Shown one piece after another: positions 1-8,592 of a stretch of DNA of 64,000 nucleotides. The position numbers were made by a program, and so were the translations under genes. Positions within the stretch are counted from its first letter, which is position 1. Each line of letters starts with the position of its first letter. The notes under the pieces are model-generated. The model did no database searches. It saw only the letters and a program-made list of their open reading frames with translations, and had not been told where the DNA came from. The DNA is from Prevotella communis (lineage in GTDB: Bacteria > Bacteroidota > Bacteroidia > Bacteroidales > Bacteroidaceae): contig NZ_CP091792.1 in NCBI RefSeq assembly GCF_022024115.1, positions 868,001 to 932,000 on the forward strand, in the 5' to 3' direction.

Positions 1-1829
1 CGCAGCGTTTGTTGCGCTATCTGAGTAAAAATGTGACATGGATGCCGCGCTCTACTGCCTATATTGAGGAAGAATATCAGGGGGATAAGCGCGTGCTCTT
101 CAAGGTGGATCCGTTGACGGGACAGCGCACACAGTGGGCCTACGATATTCCACGTGAGAGTTATGTGATCAGTCCTACGGAGGATTATCTGATTATCTCG
201 TGCAGCGAGGAAGGTCCGAAGGAAGATGCTGACGTCTATGAGGTGCTGGAGATGGACGACCGTCAGCCTGGTTGGCGCTCACGCAGCTACCTGAAGAAAT
301 ATGATTTGAAGACGGGTATCTGTCAGCGCATCACCTTTGGTCATAAGGGCGAGCATCTCTATGATATCTCTCAGGATGGTAAGAAACTGCTGATAGTATC
401 GTCATATTCACGTTTGGCAAAGCGTCCTACTGAGGTAGAGGATGTCTATATCATGGATGCTCAGACGCTGAAGATGGATACTGTGTTACAGGGTGAGGGC
501 TTCCTTGGCGGCTGCTCTTTCTCGCCTGATGCCACCCAGATTCTCTTCAGGGGTAATCCGGAGGCGTTCAACCGTATTGGTTGTCAGTTGCCCGAGAACG
601 TGACACCAAGCATGACGGAGTACGAATTGTTTCTTTATGATATCGCTTCGAAGAAGGTGACGCCGCTGACGAAGGATTTTGACCCCTCTATAGAAAATGT
701 TGACTGGTCATTGGCCGACGGTCAGATTTATCTGACGGCGGAGGATCGTGACTATGTGAATATGTTTGTGCTGAACCCCAAGACTGGCAAGATAACCAAA
801 CTGCCTATTCAGGGTGACTATGCCTATCGCTATGATTTGGCTGAACATGCATCCGTGGTAGGCTATCTCTCGTATAAGACGATGGAGCCCGCATCGGCCT
901 ATGTGATGACACTCAATTCAAAGGCGGTAGCCAACTCTAAACTCTCATCTCTCAACTCTCAACTCTTCTTCGATGGCAAGACTGCCCTTGGCGATGCCGA
1001 GATTGGTACCTGCAAGGACTGGAACTTTACTAATTCCAAGGGTGATACGGTCTATGGCCGTCTCTACCTGCCCAAGGACTTCGATGCCACGAAGAAATAC
1101 CCCATGATTGTTTATTATTATGGTGGCTGTTCGCCCGTGAGCCGTTATTTCGAGTCGCCCTACGCCCCTCAGTACTGGAACTCGCTGGGCTATGTGGCCT
1201 ATATCATAGAACCCAGTGGTGCCACGGGCTTCGGACAGGAGTGGGCCTCACGTCATGTGAACACCGCTGGTCGTGGTCCTGCAGAGGATATCATTGAGGG
1301 TACGAAGAAGATTTGTGAGGCGCATCCTTATATCAACAAAGAGAAGATTGGTTGTATGGGGGCCTCGTATGGTGGCTTCATGACGCAGTATCTGCAGACG
1401 CAGACGGATATCTTTGCTGCTGCTGTGAGTCATGCTGGTATTGCCAATCACACCAGCTACTGGGGACAGGGCTACTGGGGCTATAACTACAGTGAGGTTT
1501 CTATGGCCAACAGCTATCCTTGGAGTCATCGCCAGTTGTATGTGGATCAGAGTCCGCTGTTTAATGCCGACAAGATTCATACACCTTTGCTTCTGCTGCA
1601 TGGCGACGCAGACACGAATGTACCTTTGGTAGAGAGTCTGCAGATGTTTACTGCCTTGAAACTCCTCGGTCGTGAGGTGGCCCTTGTGCAGGTAAAAGGT
1701 GAGAATCATCACATCCTCGAATACTCTAAGAAGGAGAAATGGCTGGCCACCCAGATGGCGTGGTTCGCCCGTTGGTTGAAGGACGACCCCACATGGTGGG
1801 ACGCCCTCTATCCGAAGAAGCATCTGTAA
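1..1829 (+). CDS. S9 family serine peptidase (prolyl oligopeptidase/DPP-IV type), 5' partial
   Basis: The reading frame is open to the left window edge, so the true start and probably a signal peptide lie outside; the first codon that could serve as a start here, TTG at 9, is unlikely to be real. Numbering from that TTG gives about 606 visible residues. The N-terminal two thirds look like the beta-propeller of S9 peptidases. The C-terminal alpha/beta-hydrolase domain carries the nucleophile in GASYGG (Ser about 453), the acid in HGDADTNVP (Asp about 535) and His about 567 in GENHH. Such enzymes cut di- or tripeptides from peptide N-termini, usually in the periplasm. A 7-bp-period repeat at 933-967 encodes a low-complexity stretch inside the gene. 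The last 57 bp recur at 5291-5347. No terminator hairpin follows the stop. Family call is firm; exact specificity is not known. Confidence 0.9.
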   Translation, partial: QRLLRYLSKNVTWMPRSTAYIEEEYQGDKRVLFKVDPLTGQRTQWAYDIPRESYVISPTEDYLIISCSEEGPKEDADVYEVLEMDDRQPGWRSRSYLKKYDLKTGICQRITFGHKGEHLYDISQDGKKLLIVSSYSRLAKRPTEVEDVYIMDAQTLKMDTVLQGEGFLGGCSFSPDATQILFRGNPEAFNRIGCQLPENVTPSMTEYELFLYDIASKKVTPLTKDFDPSIENVDWSLADGQIYLTAEDRDYVNMFVLNPKTGKITKLPIQGDYAYRYDLAEHASVVGYLSYKTMEPASAYVMTLNSKAVANSKLSSLNSQLFFDGKTALGDAEIGTCKDWNFTNSKGDTVYGRLYLPKDFDATKKYPMIVYYYGGCSPVSRYFESPYAPQYWNSLGYVAYIIEPSGATGFGQEWASRHVNTAGRGPAEDIIEGTKKICEAHPYINKEKIGCMGASYGGFMTQYLQTQTDIFAAAVSHAGIANHTSYWGQGYWGYNYSEVSMANSYPWSHRQLYVDQSPLFNADKIHTPLLLLHGDADTNVPLVESLQMFTALKLLGREVALVQVKGENHHILEYSKKEKWLATQMAWFARWLKDDPTWWDALYPKKHL

Positions 1830-1857
1830 GAACGGCGCTTGTACTGACGATGGACAA

Positions 1858-2226
1858 ATGCGTAAAAAGAAAAAGATAAAAATCAATTTTTTCGATTTCC
1901 TGTATTATGCAGTAGATGCAGGAGGATTTGGCGTGGAGTTTATAATGATGCCCATTCTTTGGATCATTCTCCTAGGTATGTCTCTGATTCTGCCTCTGAT
2001 TAATCCTTCTTTTATATCTATAGGGTTCATCGCCCTTGCAATAGGTGCTGGCTTGATGGATTATCTCATGCGCTGTTATTTTTATAAGCGGGAGGATGCT
2101 ATTTGGAAGCATTTTGACAAGACCAAATATCGTAAGGCAACGTGGAGGTGGGGCTTCGTTGGCCTATGGATTTTCCTTTGGGTTGTACTGCCATTGATAG
2201 TCATCGGGCTATGTGTGAGGGGCTAG
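1858..2226 (+). CDS. Small membrane protein, unknown function
   Basis: A 122-residue protein with a basic start (MRKKKKIK) and about three hydrophobic segments, near residues 27-45, 50-70 and 98-118. It begins 28 bp after the S9 peptidase stop, on the same strand, so it may be cotranscribed. No domain is recognised. It lies inside the 1773-5304 stretch bounded by two copies of the S9 gene's 3' end, so it may have arrived with that segment. Confidence 0.6.
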   Translation: MRKKKKIKINFFDFLYYAVDAGGFGVEFIMMPILWIILLGMSLILPLINPSFISIGFIALAIGAGLMDYLMRCYFYKREDAIWKHFDKTKYRKATWRWGFVGLWIFLWVVLPLIVIGLCVRG

Positions 2227-2252
2227 CTGACGGAAATCTTGCGTCCCTTCCT

Positions 2253-3290
2253 TTATTTTATGTCCGTACAAATACACCTTGTCATTTCATTCAGTTCTAG
2301 ACATTGATTTCGCTTGATGGTTAGTTTTTCGTTATGATGCTCCCATGGGGCAAGAATCAGTAGTTGACCTTTGGCGCAAGCCTCCATGCGCTTTCCGCCT
2401 GGCTTTGCCAAATCCGTAAAGCCATTCTCTTGCAGGTAAATCAGGGGGAGTCCTTCTTCAAAGGCGGCTCGCATAATGGTCTTTTCGCCTTGCGAGATAG
2501 CTGGTGATACAAGCACGGCTCCCAGACGGGCTGCTCTCAGACACTCTGTGAGTTTAGCCTGCAGGTCGGCCTCCGTGATTTTTCTTGAGCATTGCACTTG
2601 CAGCTTCACTGGGCGTTCCAACAAGAAGCGGTTGCCGATGGCTGAAAAACTAAGCCCTGCGTATGTCAAGCCTCTCTGTACACGGAAGAGGTCTGGGTTC
2701 TCGCGTTTCATCAGCAGGCGCCTTGGGTTGTCCTTCAGGTAGTTGAGCCATCGCTCCAGCTGTCCTTCCCTCATCAGGATTTGGTCGTTGAAGCCCTTTG
2801 CAAAGAGCAGGCCGTTGCTCCGTGCTTGTTGTGCGTGTTGCTGTGCCACAGCAACAAACTGTACAGGCATCAACTCGCGGAATGCCTGGTTGCAAGCCTG
2901 CTTAACGCCTAACAGCACCTTCCCCAAGGGCTTCGCCATCTGAGCCTTTACAAAAAGGACAGCATGCAGATGGTCGGGCATCATCTGAAGAGCTATCACC
3001 TTCACCTCAGGATGATAGTTTCCCATCGTCAGCCAAATATGTTCTATGGCCTGCCCTAACGTCGAAAGCTCTATATGTGGTGCATCGGCCGACGGTTCCA
3101 CAGCCTCGCTACGTCCCACCACCTTGCCAAAAAGCGGCTTCCGCTCCTCAGTCACCATCGTCACCATATACATCCTCCGTGCCGTGTAGTCGTTGTCCAC
3201 ACAGCGCCGTTGCATTGATGGTTTCTTCTCTCCAGCAAATGCTTTCTGACTTTCAAACGTTGCTCTGTCCATGATTATCAGATCGGCCAC
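2253..3290 (-). CDS. RAYT-type (IS200-like, Y1) transposase with extra C-terminal domain
   Basis: The protein has 345 residues from a GTG start at 3290; an ATG at 3272 (residue 7) is an equally good start and would avoid the 13-bp overlap with the upstream gene. The N-terminal half is a Y1/HUH transposase domain with the metal-binding pair in MPDHLHAVLF (His107, His109) and the nucleophile in RWLNYLKDNPRR (Tyr184). RAYT proteins are single-copy relatives of IS200/IS605 transposases that act on palindromic REP sequences. Usual length is about 150-230 residues; here residues about 215-345 form an additional alpha/beta domain (GAVLVSPAISQGEK, IKRNQCLE) that resembles a DprA/LOG-type Rossmann fold by eye. 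It follows a membrane-protein gene on the same strand. No IS ends were found around it. Confidence 0.75.
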   Translation of the reverse strand: MADLIIMDRATFESQKAFAGEKKPSMQRRCVDNDYTARRMYMVTMVTEERKPLFGKVVGRSEAVEPSADAPHIELSTLGQAIEHIWLTMGNYHPEVKVIALQMMPDHLHAVLFVKAQMAKPLGKVLLGVKQACNQAFRELMPVQFVAVAQQHAQQARSNGLLFAKGFNDQILMREGQLERWLNYLKDNPRRLLMKRENPDLFRVQRGLTYAGLSFSAIGNRFLLERPVKLQVQCSRKITEADLQAKLTECLRAARLGAVLVSPAISQGEKTIMRAAFEEGLPLIYLQENGFTDLAKPGGKRMEACAKGQLLILAPWEHHNEKLTIKRNQCLELNEMTRCICTDIK

Positions 3291-4666
3291 TCGCTGGCAT
3301 CTATCCTATGCTCCTCTTTTATTCTCCAGCAATAGAATTCCTCGAAATCAACGTAGAAATCCTTGATTTCATCTGACAACGTCTCATCGCTGAGGGTATT
3401 GACGTTAGGGTCAAAGACCTCTTGCGTGCCGTCTTCGCGTACAAAGACAAGCAGGGTGAGGTGGCAATTCTGATATTTGATGAAGAACGTGCCCCCATAC
3501 TCGTTGTACTTGAAATATCCGCAGACATTCGATGAGTCAAAGAGGGGCTGCGACAGCCATTCTTGCAGTTCCTTCATCGCAGCCTTCGTAGCCTTCGACT
3601 TGGGAATTGTGAAAGAAAAGGAGAATGTGTCAAGCCAATCAAAGAAAGGGACATCATAGAATTCAATGAAGGGGTGGGTGGCTGCAAATTCCTTGCATGC
3701 CTCCTGCCGCCTGTCAAACTCCTCTTTGACATCGTCCAGAGGAATCTGAATGGTCTTGGTGATGACAAGCTGCTTTTGCTTTGGGCGATATTCATATTGG
3801 ATTAGATTGTCATGATCCATAGACCAATACGTCTTGACTTTTCCACCACCAAAGACATCTATTTTCTGCTCTTCATTATCCGACAGCCATTTGATTCTAT
3901 ATTTCAGCCATTCGTCTGGCCTTAATGATTGCCAGAATGCTAACAACGACACAACACCTAAAATGATGAATATGAGGATATAATTTCCGCCATCCACCTC
4001 AGATATAAATGACAACCGAGAAATGGCGAGCAAAACAAACGCGAAGATAGAAACCACCATGATGTATGCCACAGCCCTACCAACTCTGTTGACAGGCTCT
4101 GACTGTTCTGGCTCATCATTGCTTGTCTGACTTAATGAAACTTTCCAGTCCTGATAGCGTTTTCTGATATAGATGAAGTCCTCAGCCGAGAAAGTATAGA
4201 TACTGTCATAGACCTCGTCAGCCTCGACGGCTTCAAACAGACCGTCAATCGTCTGGTATGAATCATCTAACTCATCGTAATCAATTCTTACGAGATATCC
4301 TATTTCGCTGGCATAGGTTTCATACGCCTCTCCGTCAACATAATGAATGTAGTAATAGACATCTGACAACTTATCCTGAAAAGTGAGATAGGTTTCCGAA
4401 CGATTCACGGCTTTCTTATCAACGAGGACTTCGGAGGGAAGTTCTATGTATTCCGCTTCATCTTCTTCCGTCTCATCGGGCTCTTCAACCATTTGGGTTT
4501 TCTTTTTCTTCCAAAACGATTTTGGATTCAAGGACAGTGCCAGCAAGACAAAAGAAAGTATTGTCATCCATTTTCGAGCACTGCCATAGTCCATCTGAAG
4601 CCCAATAATCAGTACGACTACGGCTGCTATGATTAATACTAACGATATAATTTCTTCTTTCCTCAT
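3278..4666 (-). CDS. Membrane protein of unknown function
   Basis: A 462-residue protein. Two hydrophobic segments lie at the N-terminus (about 7-22 and 33-46). An acidic stretch follows (EEPDETEEDEAEY), then a soluble region to about residue 195, two more membrane segments (about 199-218 and 228-245) and a C-terminal soluble domain rich in aromatic residues. I recognise no family. It has a clear promoter of its own (4718-4749) and runs into the RAYT transposase gene with a 13-bp overlap or a short gap, depending on the start chosen there. Confidence 0.65.
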   Translation of the reverse strand: MRKEEIISLVLIIAAVVVLIIGLQMDYGSARKWMTILSFVLLALSLNPKSFWKKKKTQMVEEPDETEEDEAEYIELPSEVLVDKKAVNRSETYLTFQDKLSDVYYYIHYVDGEAYETYASEIGYLVRIDYDELDDSYQTIDGLFEAVEADEVYDSIYTFSAEDFIYIRKRYQDWKVSLSQTSNDEPEQSEPVNRVGRAVAYIMVVSIFAFVLLAISRLSFISEVDGGNYILIFIILGVVSLLAFWQSLRPDEWLKYRIKWLSDNEEQKIDVFGGGKVKTYWSMDHDNLIQYEYRPKQKQLVITKTIQIPLDDVKEEFDRRQEACKEFAATHPFIEFYDVPFFDWLDTFSFSFTIPKSKATKAAMKELQEWLSQPLFDSSNVCGYFKYNEYGGTFFIKYQNCHLTLLVFVREDGTQEVFDPNVNTLSDETLSDEIKDFYVDFEEFYCWRIKEEHRIDASEWPI

Positions 4667-4717
4667 GATTTACATCTCCACGATAATCTTTCGAGCCATA
4701 CTATTCTAAATTTTCTG

Positions 4718-4749
4718 CAAAATTACAATCAATCCCACATACAACCAAA
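4718..4749 (-). promoter_or_regulatory. Promoter of the 3278-4666 membrane protein gene
   Basis: On the minus strand TTTG (4746-4749), a 20-bp spacer and TAATTTTG (4718-4725). This matches the Bacteroidetes -33/-7 consensus. The start codon lies about 50 bp downstream. Confidence 0.65.
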
Positions 4750-4812
4750 TATTCATCTCGTTTTTTCTGTAAAACAACAATGAATACCTCACAGAAATCC
4801 TGAATTTCTTAA

Positions 4813-4876
4813 AAAAAATGCTCCGCAAGTTCTTGGAAATGCCCTGTACATGGGCCAAGGACTGCGGAGCATTTTT
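4813..4876 (-). terminator. Rho-independent terminator, possibly bidirectional
   Basis: Long inverted repeat with arms beginning ATGCTCCGC and ending GCGGAGCAT, an inner part pairing TTGG with CCAA, and a run of eight T on the minus strand after the hairpin (five T on the plus strand). It follows the truncated DUF1648 gene. Confidence 0.75.
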
Positions 4877-4911
4877 AATACTCTGCACTTATCTCGCTGA
4901 TAGATAGTGTC

Positions 4912-5292
4912 TTACCTTGTTTCGTTGATTCCGTCGATTCCGTCAGGCAATTTCGCCCTGTGAATCAGAACGCAGAACACGATGATGATGGCGAAGAGCG
5001 CACCTACGGTAGATAGGATGAGAACGGGGGTGGCTCCGCCATTCAAGGCGCAAACCAGGGAGGTGTAGCCGATGGTGAAGGTGAGAACCAACATCATGAG
5101 GCCCGTGCATCTGGTCATGCGCACCACTAAAGTCCACTGCTGAGGTGTGGAAACCGTTACGGGGATGTTCACCTTATGCGGAAAATAGGCTATTATCATG
5201 AGGACTAAGCCTGTGAGTGAGGTGACGCCGCAGGGAAACAGGATACCAATCTTGGATCCCCAGTCGTTGGGTTTTCCGTCAGGACCGAAGTG
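4912..5292 (-). pseudogene. DUF1648-domain membrane protein, N-terminally truncated
   Basis: Read on the minus strand, the frame from 5292 down to the stop at 4912 begins HFGPDGKPNDWGSKIG, the typical DUF1648 signature, and continues with three membrane segments. The family normally has a further N-terminal membrane helix and the residues just before HFG. Here the sequence upstream of the H codon is not DUF1648-like but is the 3' end of an S9 peptidase gene on the other strand. The first ATG in frame (5199) lies after the signature, so only a 95-residue piece could be made. I read it as a gene cut by a rearrangement at 5290-5293. It ends at a good terminator. Confidence 0.7.
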
Positions 5293-5347
5293 GTTGAAGG
5301 ACGATGCCTCATGGTGGGATTCCCTCTATCCTAAGAAGAACCTGTAA
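5291..5347 (+). pseudogene. Second copy of the S9 peptidase gene 3' end (18 codons plus stop)
   Basis: The frame reads WLKDDASWWDSLYPKKNL and stop, against WLKDDPTWWDALYPKKHL and stop at 1773-1829. The first 14 bases (tggttgaaggacga) are identical; later differences are partly synonymous. No more of the peptidase gene precedes it; the DUF1648 remnant joins directly. A strong terminator follows at once, which the first copy lacks. It is either the displaced original gene end or the last piece of a paralogue. Confidence 0.75.
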
Positions 5348-5354
5348 GAATAAG

Positions 5355-5393
5355 AAACGGATGCTTTCAACACAGAAGGGCATCCGTTTTTTT
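5355..5393 (+). terminator. Rho-independent terminator
   Basis: Inverted repeat AAACGGATGC / GCATCCGTTT with a 15-base loop and a T run, 7 bp after the displaced S9 peptidase stop codon. Confidence 0.8.
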
Positions 5394-5435
5394 ATGATGA
5401 TTGAAAAAAAGTGTGATTCATTAAATCTTTTTTCT

Positions 5436-5443
5436 TACCTTTG
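5436..5443 (+). promoter_or_regulatory. -7 element of the sigma factor operon
   Basis: TACCTTTG matches TAnnTTTG and lies 28 bp before the sigma factor start. No convincing -33 TTTG is at the usual distance, so an additional activator or autoregulation is possible. Confidence 0.5.
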
Positions 5444-5471
5444 CGTCTTAATAAGTAAAAACCTCAAAACG

Positions 5472-5981
5472 ATGAACGAAGAAACGGAACAGTTACTCAC
5501 AGAATTGGAGCGGATTGTCACAGAACGGCAAGACTGGCTCTTCCGTTTCGCGTATATGCGTATCGGCATCAGGGAAGATGCAGAGGATGTGGTGCAAGAG
5601 GTGCTGCTGGGCGTCTTCCGTAGGTTGAGGGAAAAGACGCGGGTGGACAATATGGAGCAGTACGCTATCCGGGCCATCAGTAATGCCTGCACGGATTACT
5701 TCCGCAGAAAACCGCTGCATGTTGTACTGCTCGACCAAGCCAAGGAGGTGGCGGTGAGCGATCATGACAAACAGATTCATGAGGAGTTCCTGAGGGTGAA
5801 CCGACTGCTGGATACCTTGCCCAGGGAACAATCGGAGATAGTACGTCTGAAATGTTATGACGACCTGACGTTCAAACAAATAGCGGAACTGCAGGATATC
5901 CCGGAAGCAACGGCAAAGTCGCGCTATCGCTACGCTATCATGCATGTTCAACAGATGATGAAGAAAGGAGAAAAAAGATGA
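5472..5981 (+). CDS. ECF-family RNA polymerase sigma factor
   Basis: The start is set at ATG 5472 (MNEETEQLL), just after the promoter element; the longer frame back to 5304 would run through the terminator and promoter. The product has 169 residues. Region 2 includes FRFAYMRIGIREDAEDVVQE, and region 4 includes LPREQSEIVRLKCYDDLTFK with the helix-turn-helix around IAELQDIPEATAKSRYRYA. It overlaps the next gene by 4 bp (ATGA), the usual layout for an ECF sigma and its anti-sigma factor. Inference: it responds to an envelope signal relayed by the membrane protein encoded next. Target promoters cannot be deduced here. Confidence 0.9.
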   Translation: MNEETEQLLTELERIVTERQDWLFRFAYMRIGIREDAEDVVQEVLLGVFRRLREKTRVDNMEQYAIRAISNACTDYFRRKPLHVVLLDQAKEVAVSDHDKQIHEEFLRVNRLLDTLPREQSEIVRLKCYDDLTFKQIAELQDIPEATAKSRYRYAIMHVQQMMKKGEKR

Positions 5982-6364
5982 ATACAGATCACTTTGACGA
6001 TATTGAGCAGATGCTGAAACCGCAATGCGAGTTCAAAGCATCGGAATCGCTGAAACAGAATGTGATGGCGAAGGCACGCCAGGAGTTTCGTCCGCATCGC
6101 ACCATCAGACTATGGCCCTGGGTAGCAGCAGCGTGTGTGGCTGGCTTCCTGATGCTCTATTTCATGCCACCAGAGACGGCTTCTCGTGATGCGGCGCTTC
6201 ATGCCCGATTGGTGAAAGCCTATCAGGCAGATTGCCAGCAGACGGCTTATGTGCGCACCTCTGACTTTGAGTCGTTTGACGTCATAGAGCACAGAATGAA
6301 AAGTCGGGGTGAGCAGATTAAAGAGGAAATCGAAAATCTAAGGACTTATAAAATGATAGAATAA
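5978..6364 (+). CDS. Small single-pass membrane protein, probable anti-sigma factor
   Basis: A 128-residue protein. It has a cytoplasmic-looking N-terminal part (about 1-42, including KASESLKQNVMAKARQEF), one membrane segment (WPWVAAACVAGFLMLYF, about 45-62) and a short charged C-terminal part. Its start overlaps the sigma factor stop by 4 bp and the lipoprotein gene follows after 1 bp. Size, topology and position fit the short anti-sigma proteins of Bacteroidetes ECF operons. I see no ASD or FecR motif, so the function is inferred from context. Confidence 0.65.
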   Translation: MNTDHFDDIEQMLKPQCEFKASESLKQNVMAKARQEFRPHRTIRLWPWVAAACVAGFLMLYFMPPETASRDAALHARLVKAYQADCQQTAYVRTSDFESFDVIEHRMKSRGEQIKEEIENLRTYKMIE

Positions 6365-6365
6365 A

Positions 6366-7583
6366 ATGAAGAAAATCATCATATTATCAGGTGTACTACT
6401 GATGGCCTTGTGCGCCTGCAAAAACAGTCAAACAGTGAGTGATCAGCCTGTGCCAGAGACCTTCGACGAATTCATGGACAGCCTGAACAATCTAGAGGAG
6501 TGCTTTGAGTATTCTGTATCGAGCGACGACTCTGTTACCACCAGTTTCCTTACATACTGGTGTCATCGTTACGATATGCGAAGCTATGACCCCAAGGAAA
6601 TACATGACGCCGAGGACACCAACGATTCGGTAGCCAACCTCTTGGCTGAACAGAAGGCTATCAACGACAGCATTCTGGAGAGGGAGATGGCCATCATGCA
6701 CTATGTGGACAACAGCATGAAGTATCTCTGCGATAAGTATCGCCCCAAAGCTGCAAAATTCTATGAATACGAGACGCATCGTAAGAATGCCGACACGCTG
6801 GAATATATTATTGCACCCAAGGAACTGGAAAACACGTTGCCTGAGGACTATCAGGGTACGGACTTCAAAGAGAATTTCAGATGTTACCCAGAGTTCCTGA
6901 CTTTTAATCGTGAGTCCCAGGCTACGAAGAAAGGTCAAAATATCATGGATTGGGTGACGTATCACAAAGAAGAAAAGTATCCTGGCAAAAAACTGACCAA
7001 CGAAGATGAGATTAAGCAGATTTTCCTGGAGCGTATCTCAAACATCAAGGGCATGAAAGCAGAGCCGGTGAAATACCTCTCAGATGATGGCAAGGGCTTT
7101 GATGTTCCTACGGTTTCGTTCAACTGGCGATCGAAGAAGGAACAGGTGGCTCAACTGGATGGTGTGCTCTATGAACTGCCTCTTAGCGGAGAGCAAAAGG
7201 TGGCGCTTCTGGAAGATTTGCGCGCTGCATTGCTGGACTTCATGAAGACGCACTATGCACCGTATCTGGAACTGAATTTCTACCACGACTTTGAACTGGC
7301 TGATACAAGCAGTTATCAATGGGCGTTGATGGGTATATCTATCAACAGCAACCGTCTTGCAGAACATGCACGTCAACTCTCTGGGTTGTTCCGAGTGCAG
7401 GTGGGTAATCTGGCAGACAAGGGCCTCAAGATTCTCTTCCTGAACGTCAGGAATGAGCACTTTATGATTCCGCGTGAGTGGATGGAAATCAAGGAAATCC
7501 ATAACGACACCATCCGCTGGTTGCCCAACGGCATCTATCACAACGGCACGGTGACTACAACGAATGGAAAACAGATAGAATAA
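6366..7583 (+). CDS. Lipoprotein of unknown function in the ECF sigma operon
   Basis: A 405-residue protein starting MKKIIILSGVLLMALCACKN, a type II signal peptide with lipobox LCAC, so it is a lipid-anchored envelope protein. The mature part is soluble and has no domain I recognise. It is the third gene of the sigma/anti-sigma operon with 1-bp spacing, and a strong terminator follows. It may be the sensor or an effector of that envelope response. Confidence 0.7.
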   Translation: MKKIIILSGVLLMALCACKNSQTVSDQPVPETFDEFMDSLNNLEECFEYSVSSDDSVTTSFLTYWCHRYDMRSYDPKEIHDAEDTNDSVANLLAEQKAINDSILEREMAIMHYVDNSMKYLCDKYRPKAAKFYEYETHRKNADTLEYIIAPKELENTLPEDYQGTDFKENFRCYPEFLTFNRESQATKKGQNIMDWVTYHKEEKYPGKKLTNEDEIKQIFLERISNIKGMKAEPVKYLSDDGKGFDVPTVSFNWRSKKEQVAQLDGVLYELPLSGEQKVALLEDLRAALLDFMKTHYAPYLELNFYHDFELADTSSYQWALMGISINSNRLAEHARQLSGLFRVQVGNLADKGLKILFLNVRNEHFMIPREWMEIKEIHNDTIRWLPNGIYHNGTVTTTNGKQIE

Positions 7584-7588
7584 TAGAA

Positions 7589-7628
7589 AGAATAAAGGAA
7601 GGCTGATGATTTGGCCTTCCTTTATTCT
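7589..7628. terminator. Bidirectional terminator between convergent genes
   Basis: Perfect 15-bp inverted repeat AGAATAAAGGAAGGC / GCCTTCCTTTATTCT with a 10-base loop and a T-rich tract, between the lipoprotein gene (plus) and the epimerase gene (minus). Confidence 0.8.
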
Positions 7629-7645
7629 TGTATTATTTTTTGATT

Positions 7646-8512
7646 TTATCCGATGGTAATCGTGTATTCACTCATGAACGAGGCACCGGGCTGCAGGTGG
7701 TTCATGTAGGGCTTATCCTTGAACTCGCCGTCGTAGCCGCGATGGTCGCCCAGACCGTACCATGGCTCGATACAGATAAAGGGCGCCTGCTTCTTGTAAG
7801 GACTCCAGAAGGCGATGACCGGACAACGGTAGTCGAGTGTCACGGCAGGTGTGCCGTCTGGGTTGAGCAGTATGGCCTGTGAGGTCTGGCTCTTGTGGAA
7901 CTTTACGCTGTCATCGGCAAAGGTCTCGTCGTTGATTGCCAGCATACCGTCCTTGGTCTCAGCCTCTATCTCGGTCAGTTCGTGAGAACCGTCGATATAG
8001 CTCTTCAGGTTCTGCATCTGTTCTTTATTGTCAAACACGATGACTCCCTTCAGGGGCTCGTCTTCCTTACAACCAGGAGCCAGAAAAGCGGGGTGACCGC
8101 CAATCTGGAAGTGGATATCACGCTTGTCGGTATTCTCCACGTGCCAGATAACGTGTATTTTGTTGCCTTCCAACTTATAGGTCACGGCAAGGTTAAAACA
8201 GTAAGGATAAACCTTCAGTGTCTCCTCGCTCTCGTGGAGGGCGTAGGTCACACGGTCTGGTCCCTGTGCGATGAGCTTGAACTCGGTATCGCGTGCAAAA
8301 CCGTGACGGGGAAGATGATACTCCTTGCCATCTACGCGATAGGTATCATTATTGACACTGCATACGATGGGGAACAGAATAGGAGAGCGGCGTGGCCATT
8401 TCTCGCCAGCCTGCCACAGGTATTCACGTCCGTCACTATCTTTGATGCTCTGTAATTCGGCTCCCATAGCCGACACCTCTACGGTGAGTAGTTCGTTTTG
8501 AATTGTTTCCAT
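7646..8512 (-). CDS. Aldose 1-epimerase family protein
   Basis: The start is set at ATG 8512 (METIQNELLTVEV), since the frame upstream to 8560 passes through the promoter -7 box. The product has 288 residues. It shows the beta-sandwich pattern of galactose mutarotase-like proteins: AELQSIKDSDGREYLWQ, RSPILFPIV, HGFARDTEF and QIGGHPAF, the last two containing the conserved His residues of the family. Such proteins interconvert alpha and beta anomers of aldoses or hexose-6-phosphates in the cytoplasm. It is monocistronic and divergent from mnmA. Confidence 0.85.
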   Translation of the reverse strand: METIQNELLTVEVSAMGAELQSIKDSDGREYLWQAGEKWPRRSPILFPIVCSVNNDTYRVDGKEYHLPRHGFARDTEFKLIAQGPDRVTYALHESEETLKVYPYCFNLAVTYKLEGNKIHVIWHVENTDKRDIHFQIGGHPAFLAPGCKEDEPLKGVIVFDNKEQMQNLKSYIDGSHELTEIEAETKDGMLAINDETFADDSVKFHKSQTSQAILLNPDGTPAVTLDYRCPVIAFWSPYKKQAPFICIEPWYGLGDHRGYDGEFKDKPYMNHLQPGASFMSEYTITIG

Positions 8513-8545
8513 AATCGTTAGATACTTTTTAGATTGTTGTGAGCG

Positions 8546-8577
8546 CAAAGGTACAAACATTTCCTTAATCTACCAAA
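8546..8577 (-). promoter_or_regulatory. Promoter of the aldose epimerase gene
   Basis: On the minus strand TTTG (8574-8577), exactly 20 bp, then TACCTTTG (8546-8553). A full match to the Bacteroidetes consensus. Confidence 0.8.
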
Positions 8578-8592
8578 CTTTTTGCATAAGCA

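Noticed and set aside
5304-5471. N-terminal extension of the sigma factor frame
   Set aside because: Would be translated through a terminator hairpin and the promoter -7 box; MNEETEQ at 5472 is the normal start.
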